Positions 58,598-64,000 of a stretch of DNA of 64,000 nt are shown here, in pieces; positions within the stretch are counted from its first letter, which is position 1, and every line of letters begins with the position of its first letter. The stretch covers positions 6,448,001 to 6,512,000 of the forward strand of contig NZ_JAUSZL010000002.1 of assembly GCF_030817535.1 (NCBI RefSeq). Reading direction: 5' to 3'. The translations under genes were made by a program, and so were the position numbers. This DNA is from Streptomyces sp. V3I8 (GTDB taxonomy: Bacteria > Actinomycetota > Actinomycetes > Streptomycetales > Streptomycetaceae). The notes beneath the pieces are model-generated. The model searched no databases, was not told the origin of the DNA, and saw only the letters and a list, made by a program, of their open reading frames with translations.

Positions 58598-59824
58598 ATG
58601 GACACATCGCACGGCGAGACCTCGCGTGACGACACGACGCGTGACGACACGACGCGTGGTGGCGCAGCACGTGGCGGCACGACGCGCGGCGGCATCCTGC
58701 GGGGCAGGGCCGAGACGCTGAAGATCGCCCGGTTGCTCGACGTCGAGCCGCGGCGGCTGGCGTTCCTCGAAGGGCTGCCCGCCGACGACGTACGCCTCTT
58801 CCGCGAGCGGGCCGTCGCCGCGCTCTTCGACGAGGACCGCGGGCTGTACGACCGCATCGCAGGCCTGACGCGGCTGCTGCCCGCCGGGGTCGCCGCGGGC
58901 ATCGCGCAGAAGGCACTGGGCCCGCGGCTCGCCGCCGCGCTCGCCGGGCGCCTCGAACCGGGCCGCGCGGCCGACATCATCGACCGGCTCCCGGCCGACT
59001 TCACGGCCCGCTGCTGCCACCACGTCGACCCGCGCCGGATCGCCGCGATCATGGGCCTGCTGGACGACGACATCGTCGTACGCGTCGCCCTCGTCCTCGC
59101 CGAGCGCGGCGACCACCTCACGATGGGGCGGTTCGTCGGGCACCTGCGGGACTCGGCGCTCCGGAACGTCCTGCCGCGGCTCGGGGAGACGACTCTGCTG
59201 CGTACGGGGTTCGTCATCGACCATCCCGAGCGGCTCGGACACATCGTCGCCCTGCTGGACGACGAGCGGGTGCGCGCGGTCATCGCGGCCGCCGCCGACC
59301 ACGGTCTGTGGCCGGAGGCGCTGGCCGTCGCCGGCATGGCGGGGGAGCAGCGGGCGCGGATCGCCTCGCTGACCGCGGCGCAGCCGAAGGCGCGGCTCGA
59401 CTCGCTGGTACGGGTCACCGCCGAGCAGGACCTGTGGGAGTCGCTGCTGCCGATCGTGTCGCTGCTGGGCGAGGACGAGCGGCGGACCGTGGCCGCGTTG
59501 CCCGCGCTGCGGGACCCCGCGGTGCTGGACGGCCTGGTCCGGGGGGTGGTGGCCACCGGGCTGTGGGGGGACTTCCTGCCCGTGGTGCGGGTGCTGCCGC
59601 CGACCGCCCGGCGGATCGTGGCGCGGGTCGCGGGGGCGTTGTCCGACGCCGACCTGGAGGCGCTGGCGCGGGGCGTGGACAAGGAGGGCCTGTGGGAGCT
59701 GGTGCTTCCGCTGGTCGAGCTGATGGACGAGGAGGGGCGGAGGCGGGTGCTCGCGCTGGCCGCGGTGGCGGATGCGCCGGTCCCCGCGGCCCTGAGGGGC
59801 CGGGCGGCCGGGGCCGACTCCTGA
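58598..59824 (+). CDS. uncharacterised helical-repeat protein (MgtE N-terminal-like)
   Basis: A 408-residue soluble protein. Residues 10-34 are five pentapeptides (RDDTT, RDDTT, RGGAA, RGGTT, RGGIL). The rest consists of repeats of about 30 residues ending in LLxxLxxERVRxVIAxAA-like helices, such as RLGHIVALLDDERVRAVIAA, similar to MgtE N-domain or ARM/HEAT repeats; I cannot assign the family. No enzyme motif, signal or membrane helix. Some helices repeat the pattern LWESLLPIVSLLGEDER. Likely a scaffold or regulatory protein coupled to the small gene upstream. Confidence 0.6.
   Translation: MDTSHGETSRDDTTRDDTTRGGAARGGTTRGGILRGRAETLKIARLLDVEPRRLAFLEGLPADDVRLFRERAVAALFDEDRGLYDRIAGLTRLLPAGVAAGIAQKALGPRLAAALAGRLEPGRAADIIDRLPADFTARCCHHVDPRRIAAIMGLLDDDIVVRVALVLAERGDHLTMGRFVGHLRDSALRNVLPRLGETTLLRTGFVIDHPERLGHIVALLDDERVRAVIAAAADHGLWPEALAVAGMAGEQRARIASLTAAQPKARLDSLVRVTAEQDLWESLLPIVSLLGEDERRTVAALPALRDPAVLDGLVRGVVATGLWGDFLPVVRVLPPTARRIVARVAGALSDADLEALARGVDKEGLWELVLPLVELMDEEGRRRVLALAAVADAPVPAALRGRAAGADS
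58625..58699 (+). repeat. five 15-base tandem repeats in the helical-repeat gene
   Basis: CGTGACGACACGACG occurs twice exactly, then three diverged units. They encode five consecutive pentapeptides in frame. Confidence 0.8.
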
Positions 59825-59825
59825 C

Positions 59826-59880
59826 GTGCCGGCCGGTGGGGGCCGGTCGCGCAGTTCCCCGCGTCCCTGGGACGGGACGG
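59826..59880 (+). repeat. dispersed GC-rich intergenic repeat, copy 7
   Basis: GTGCCGGCCGGTGGGGGCCG, GTCGCGCAGTTCCCCGCGTC and CCTGGGACGGGACGG. It starts two bases after the helical-repeat gene's stop. Confidence 0.8.
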
Positions 59881-60023
59881 GACGGCCGGGCTCGGGGCCG
59901 TGAGCTGCGGGCCGGTGGGGGTTGCCCCCACCGGGATCGGTCGAACATCGGCCGGACAACCCCTTTGGGTTCGTGGGCGCCCGTGTCACTCTGAACGGAG
60001 CCGAGCCCGGGGGAGGGCCACCT

Positions 60024-61643
60024 ATGGACGCGCGGAGCGCACGGGCGGGCAGCGGGGAACGGGTGGCGGACTGGGCCGACGGACGCCTCGGCATCTACTC
60101 CCTCGCCAAGACCCAGATGCGCAAGGTGTTCCCGGACCACTGGTCCTTCATGCTCGGCGAGGTCTGCCTCTACAGCTTCCTCATCCTCATCCTCACCGGC
60201 GTCTACCTCACCCTCTTCTTCGAGCCCAGCGGCGTGGAGGTCGTCTACAACGGCTCGTACGAGCCGCTCAACGGCATCGTCATGACCAGGGCGTACGAGT
60301 CCACCCTCGACATCAGCTTCGACGTGCGCGGCGGCCTCCTCATCCGCCAGATCCACCACTGGGCGGCCCTCGTCTTCGTCGCCGGGATGCTCGTGCACAT
60401 GATGCGCGTGTTCTTCACCGGCGCGTTCCGCAAACCGCGCGAGCTGAACTGGGCCTTCGGCTGGCTCCTGCTGTTCCTCGGCATCCTCACCGGCCTGACC
60501 GGCTACTCGCTCCCCGACGACCTGCTCTCCGGCACCGGCATCCGCTTCTCCCAGGGCGCGATCCTGGCCGTGCCGCTCGTGGGCACGTACCTCTCCTTCT
60601 TCCTCTTCGGCGGGGAGTTCCCGGGGCACGACATCATCTCCCGCCTCTTCCCGGTGCACATCCTGCTGCTGCCCGGCATCATGCTCGGCCTGGTCGTCGC
60701 CCATCTGATCCTGGTCTTCTACCACAAGCACACCCAGTACCCCGGCCCCGGCCGCGACCAGAAGTCCGTCGTCGGCATGCCGTTCATGCCGGTCTACATG
60801 GCCAAGGCCGGCGGCTTCTTCTTCCTCGTCTTCGGTGTGCTGTCGGTGATGGGCGCGATCGCCACCATCAACCCCGTGTGGGCGTTCGGCCCCTACCGGG
60901 CGGACCTCGTCACCACCGGCGCCCAGCCCGACTGGTACCTCGGTTTCTCCGAGGGACTGATCCGGGTGATGCCGAGCTGGGAGATCAACGCCTGGGGTCA
61001 CACCCTCCAGTTGGGCGTCTTCATCCCCTTCGCGCTCTTCCCGCTGATCCTGCTGGCGATCGGCGTCTACCCGTTCGTCGAGGCGTGGATCACCGGCGAC
61101 AAGCGCGAGCACCACATCCTGGACCGGCCCCGCAACGTCCCCACCCGCACCGCGCTCGGCGTGGCCTGGCTGAGCCTGTACGGGGTGCTGCTGATCGGCG
61201 GCGGCAACGACATCGTCGCCACCCACCTGCACCTGTCGATCAACTCGATCACCTGGTTCGTGCGGATCGCGGTCCTCGTGGTGCCGGTGCTCGCCTTCGT
61301 CGTGACGAGACGCGTCTGCCTGGGGCTCCAGCGCCGCGACCGGGACAAGGTGCTGCACGGCAGGGAGTCCGGCATCATCAGGCGGCTGCCGCACGGCGAG
61401 TACGTCGAGGTGCACGAACCCCTCGGCCGGGCCCAGCGGTTCACCCTCACCCAGCACGAACAGCCCCCGCCCTACGACGTGGGTCCGCTCGTCGACGCGA
61501 ACGGCGTCGAGCGGAAGGTCCGGGCCACGCGCCGGTTGCGGGCGCGCCTCGCCCGCGCCCTGTACGGGCAGAACGCGCACGTCCCGAAGCCGACCGCCGC
61601 CGAGTACCGCGAGCTCACGAGCAGCGACGAGCACCACCACTGA
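60024..61643 (+). CDS. cytochrome bc complex cytochrome b subunit (orphan QcrB-like)
   Basis: A 539-residue membrane protein related to actinobacterial QcrB. Eight or nine helices lie in residues 40-430. Haem b ligands are His111 and His125 in RQIHHWAALVFVAGMLVHMM and His212 and His227 in FPVHILLLPG and VVAHLILVFYHKH. QPDWYLGFSEG is the quinol-site motif (PDWY). The last about 110 residues are cytoplasmic. No qcrA (Rieske) or qcrC lies beside it, so it is a second, stand-alone cytochrome b. ATG 60024 has GGGGGAGGG upstream. It overlaps the convergent acyl-CoA dehydrogenase gene by 29 bases. Confidence 0.9.
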   Translation: MDARSARAGSGERVADWADGRLGIYSLAKTQMRKVFPDHWSFMLGEVCLYSFLILILTGVYLTLFFEPSGVEVVYNGSYEPLNGIVMTRAYESTLDISFDVRGGLLIRQIHHWAALVFVAGMLVHMMRVFFTGAFRKPRELNWAFGWLLLFLGILTGLTGYSLPDDLLSGTGIRFSQGAILAVPLVGTYLSFFLFGGEFPGHDIISRLFPVHILLLPGIMLGLVVAHLILVFYHKHTQYPGPGRDQKSVVGMPFMPVYMAKAGGFFFLVFGVLSVMGAIATINPVWAFGPYRADLVTTGAQPDWYLGFSEGLIRVMPSWEINAWGHTLQLGVFIPFALFPLILLAIGVYPFVEAWITGDKREHHILDRPRNVPTRTALGVAWLSLYGVLLIGGGNDIVATHLHLSINSITWFVRIAVLVVPVLAFVVTRRVCLGLQRRDRDKVLHGRESGIIRRLPHGEYVEVHEPLGRAQRFTLTQHEQPPPYDVGPLVDANGVERKVRATRRLRARLARALYGQNAHVPKPTAAEYRELTSSDEHHH

Positions 61644-62670
61644 GGGCGTCCGTGCCGAGCACCGCCGCCCGGCACTCGCCCGGGCCGCCCCAGGCCGAGC
61701 GCAGCGCCCGCGCCCTGGTCAGCCACAGGGAGAGGTCGTACTCCGCGGTGTAGCCGATCGCGCCGTGCAGCTGCAGGGCCGTACGGGCGGTGGCGTACGC
61801 CGCCTCGCAGGCCGTGACCTTGGCGGCGGCGATGTCGGCCGGATCCATCGACAGCGCGGCGCCGAAGAGCAGCGGGCGCGCGAACTCCAGCGCGATCTTC
61901 GCGTCGGCCAGCCGGTGCCTGACCGCCTGGAACGAGCCGACGGGCACACCGAACTGGCTGCGCCGCTTGACGTACGCCACGGTCCTGTCGAGCAGCGCGA
62001 GCCCCACCCCGAGGGCCTGCGCGGCGGTCGTGAGCCGCGCCCAGCGAAGGGCCTCGGCGGCCCCCGCGGCGACCTGCGGCCCGGCGTCGAGGAGTTCGCC
62101 CCCGGCCCGGGGGAGGGAGAGGCGCCGGGCGGCGTCCAGGGAGCGGCGCACGCGGGAGGCGGGCGGGGACCCGGACGCCTGCGTCACCCGCAGCTCCGCA
62201 CCGGCGGATCCGGTGCCGGTCCCGGTCTCCGCGGCGGATCCGGTGCCGGTCACCGTCAGTTCCATGTCCGACGCGTCGGTGTCCAGGACGTACGGCCCCC
62301 CGCCCGGCAGGGCCACCGTCGCGATCGTCCGTCCGGCGGCCAGCCCCGGCAGGAACCGCTTCGCGGGGCCCGGCCCGGTGAGCAGCACGGCCGCCGCCAC
62401 CGTCTCCGCCAGCGGCCCCGGTACCGCGTGCCTGCCCAGCTCCACGAAGGCGACGGCCAGTTCGACGGGCCGCCGTCCGAGCCCCTCGTACGCCTCGGGC
62501 ACCGCCAGCGCGAACACCCCCGCGTCGGCGAGCCGCGACCACAGCGCCCGCCCGGCGGCCGGGTCCCCGGCGCCCCAGGACCGTACGACCGCGGGCGTGT
62601 CCGCCGCCGTCAGCAGGGCGTCCAGGGAACGCGCGAAGGCGGTCTGCTCGGCGTCCAGGAGGAAGCGCAT
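61615..62670 (-). CDS. acyl-CoA dehydrogenase family protein (short, 351 residues)
   Basis: A 351-residue partner of the dehydrogenase just upstream. Helical N-domain with GVFALAVPEAYEGLGRRPVELAVAFVELGRHAVPG, a shortened beta domain (about 120-185) with low-complexity TGTGSAAETGTGTGS, and a C-domain ending QLHGAIGYTAEYDLSLWLTRARALRSAWGG. The usual FAD-binding TxS/T segment is not clear. Such pairs often form heteromeric dehydrogenases for unusual acyl-CoAs such as steroid side chains. It overlaps the other subunit by ATGA-type one-base junction (TGATG). Confidence 0.85.
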   Translation of the reverse strand: MRFLLDAEQTAFARSLDALLTAADTPAVVRSWGAGDPAAGRALWSRLADAGVFALAVPEAYEGLGRRPVELAVAFVELGRHAVPGPLAETVAAAVLLTGPGPAKRFLPGLAAGRTIATVALPGGGPYVLDTDASDMELTVTGTGSAAETGTGTGSAGAELRVTQASGSPPASRVRRSLDAARRLSLPRAGGELLDAGPQVAAGAAEALRWARLTTAAQALGVGLALLDRTVAYVKRRSQFGVPVGSFQAVRHRLADAKIALEFARPLLFGAALSMDPADIAAAKVTACEAAYATARTALQLHGAIGYTAEYDLSLWLTRARALRSAWGGPGECRAAVLGTDALSGGARRCS

Positions 62671-63809
62671 CAGCGGCGCCCCCTCGGCAGGCCGAGAAGC
62701 CGCTCGGCGATGATGTCGCGCTGGATCTCATTCGTGCCCGCGTAGATGGGCCCCGCCAGGGAGAAGAGGTACCCCTCGGCCCAGTCGCCGTCCGCCGGCT
62801 CCCCGTCCGCGCCCAGCAGATCGAGTGCCGTCTCGTGCAGCGCCACGTCGTACTCGGACCAGAAGACCTTGTTCAGGCTGGACTCCGGACCCAGGGCCTC
62901 CCCGTCGAGGAACCGGGACGCCGCCGCGTACGTGAACAACTGGTAGGCACGGGCGCCGATCACCGCGTCGGCCACCCGGTCCCGGGTGAACGGGTCCCGC
63001 CCGCGCCCGTGCCAGAGCGCGGCCAGCCGGTCCGCCGACGCGAGGAAGCGGCCGGGGGAACGGAGGGTGAGGCCGCGTTCGTCACCCGCCGTCGACATCG
63101 CGATCCGCCAGCCCCGGCCGGGCCCGCCGATCACGTCCTCGTCCGGCACGAACACCTCGTCCAGGAAGATCTCGGCGAAGGCCGGCTTCCCGTCCAGCCG
63201 GCCGATCGGGCGGACGGTCACGCCCGGCGCCCGCAGGTCGAACATCAGGTAGGTGAGGCCCTGATGGGGCTTCGGCATGTCCGGCTCGCTGCGGAACAGG
63301 CCGAACGCCCGGTCGGCGAACGCGGCCCGCGACGACCACGTCTTCTGCCCGCTCAGCAGCCAGCCGCCGTCCGTACGCACCGCCCTGGACCTGAGCGAGG
63401 CGAGGTCGGACCCGGCCTCCGGCTCGGACCAGGCCTGCGCCCAGACGACCTCGCCGCGGGCCATCGGGGGCAGGATCCGTACGCGCTGCTCCTCGGTGCC
63501 GTGGACGAGGAGGGTCGGCGCGAGGAGGCTGACGCCGTTCTGGCCGACCCGGCCCGGGGCGCCCGCCGCGTAGTACTCCTCCTCGAAGAGCAGCCACCGG
63601 ACCAGCCCGCAGTCCCGTCCGCCGTACGCGGCCGGCCAGGACACCACCGACCAGCGGTCCGCGCCGAGTTCGGCCTCCCAGGCGCGATGGGCCGCGAAGC
63701 CCTCCGCGGTCTCCAGGGAGGGCAGCGGCCGGGCCGGCACGTGCGCGCCGAGCCAGGTCCGGGCCTCGGCACGGAACGCCTCGTCGGCGGGGGAGTGGGT
63801 GAGGTCCAC
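62670..63809 (-). CDS. acyl-CoA dehydrogenase family protein (379 residues)
   Basis: A 379-residue flavoprotein that should oxidise an acyl-CoA at the alpha-beta bond. WPAAYGGRDCGLVRWLLFEEEYYAAGAP, EVVWAQAWSEPEAGSDLASLRSRAVRTDGGWLLSGQKTWSSRA and GPIYAGTNEIQRDIIAERLLGLPRG at the end are family signatures, including the FAD-binding SEPEAGSD. GTG 63809 is chosen because it follows GGGAAGG by about nine bases; longer in-frame starts run through the divergent operator. It forms an operon with the shorter subunit. Confidence 0.88.
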   Translation of the reverse strand: MDLTHSPADEAFRAEARTWLGAHVPARPLPSLETAEGFAAHRAWEAELGADRWSVVSWPAAYGGRDCGLVRWLLFEEEYYAAGAPGRVGQNGVSLLAPTLLVHGTEEQRVRILPPMARGEVVWAQAWSEPEAGSDLASLRSRAVRTDGGWLLSGQKTWSSRAAFADRAFGLFRSEPDMPKPHQGLTYLMFDLRAPGVTVRPIGRLDGKPAFAEIFLDEVFVPDEDVIGGPGRGWRIAMSTAGDERGLTLRSPGRFLASADRLAALWHGRGRDPFTRDRVADAVIGARAYQLFTYAAASRFLDGEALGPESSLNKVFWSEYDVALHETALDLLGADGEPADGDWAEGYLFSLAGPIYAGTNEIQRDIIAERLLGLPRGRR

Positions 63810-63866
63810 GGTCGCCTGCCTTCCCAGGAGCTCTCGGAGCGTACGGATCAAGGACGGACAACCTTC

Positions 63867-63886
63867 CCTAACAAGTGTTTGGTAGG
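63867..63886. promoter_or_regulatory. inverted-repeat operator between the dehydrogenase pair and the SDR gene
   Basis: CCTAACAAGTGTTTGGTAGG consists of half-sites CCTAnCAA and TTGnTAGG around four bases. It lies between divergent genes and overlaps a -10-like TAGGTT (63882-63887) for the SDR gene, so one repressor, probably TetR family, could control both directions. Confidence 0.6.
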
Positions 63887-63899
63887 TTAGCGTGGGCCC

Positions 63900-64000
63900 A
63901 TGACAGACGTCGAGGGCCCGGAGTACGTGCCCGGACACGGACTGCTGAAGGGGCGTACCGCCGTCGTCACGGCCGCCGCGGGCGCCGGTATCGGCGGTGC
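63900..64000 (+). CDS. short-chain dehydrogenase/reductase (partial, cut by the window edge)
   Basis: The first 33 residues are visible. KGRTAVVTAAAGAGIGG is the start of a Rossmann nucleotide-binding motif (GxxxGxG) of an SDR enzyme. It is divergent from the two acyl-CoA dehydrogenases and shares the operator between them, suggesting one catabolic regulon for an unknown acyl-CoA or alcohol. Confidence 0.75.
   Translation, partial: MTDVEGPEYVPGHGLLKGRTAVVTAAAGAGIGG

Overview
The window is high-GC Streptomyces-type chromosomal DNA. GTG and TTG starts are common, genes are often joined by ATGA/GTGA overlaps, and many protein sequences match what I remember of the Streptomyces coelicolor core chromosome (his and trp clusters, dnaE, gltBD, lgt, lspA). 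I could not run any alignment. There is no rRNA, tRNA, CRISPR array, prophage or intact insertion sequence. This is core chromosome, not an accessory island.

Layout, left to right. (1) 1-3.6 kb: a minus-strand T-box leader for an ileS gene lying just outside the window, then a DksA/TraR-type zinc-finger gene, lspA, a RluA-type pseudouridine synthase and an acetyltransferase. (2) 3.7-12 kb: Na+/H+ antiporter, MscS channel, dienelactone-hydrolase-like protein, a Tat-exported PhoD phosphatase with a candidate PHO box, a DsbA-like thiol protein, a membrane protein and a DUF2252 kinase-like protein. (3) 12-24.6 kb: dnaE, an NYN-domain gene with an apparent frameshift, an ABC exporter pair, a 24-residue bL37-like ribosomal protein gene, ybaK, a LON-domain protein, an alpha-helical protein and a large membrane protein. 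(4) 24.8-30.6 kb: hisD-hisC-hisB-(small membrane protein)-hisH-priA-ridA-hisF, closed by a classical terminator. (5) 30.7-33.6 kb: an ArsR-type regulator with a perfect palindromic operator, an MFS exporter, a MITE-like inverted-repeat element and a TIGR03085 protein. (6) 33.7-41.7 kb: hisI, trpE, three small membrane proteins, trpC-trpM-trpB-trpA and a second DsbA-like protein. (7) 41.8-49.8 kb: lgt, then a convergent six-gene minus-strand operon with four ADP-ribosylglycohydrolase-family paralogues, a CaiB-type CoA transferase and a CitE/HpcH-type CoA lyase. (8) 50.1-57.3 kb: a VIT-type metal transporter and gltB-gltD. (9) 57.4-64 kb: a GH46 chitosanase lipoprotein, two uncharacterised genes, an orphan cytochrome b, two acyl-CoA dehydrogenases and the start of a divergent short-chain dehydrogenase.

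The his and trp genes together give histidine synthesis without hisG/hisE, and tryptophan synthesis without trpD, trpG or a separate trpF. PriA is expected to supply the TrpF activity. GltBD supplies glutamate, which links to amino-group traffic in both pathways.

Three features run through the whole window. About fifteen genes have a -10-like hexamer ending 6-8 bases before the start codon and no Shine-Dalgarno sequence, which suggests leaderless mRNAs. Seven copies of one GC-rich repeat, all in the same orientation, sit at gene ends, and one of them lies inside a coding region. The least explained unit is the operon with four ADP-ribosylglycohydrolases, which I rate the best candidate for an undescribed system.
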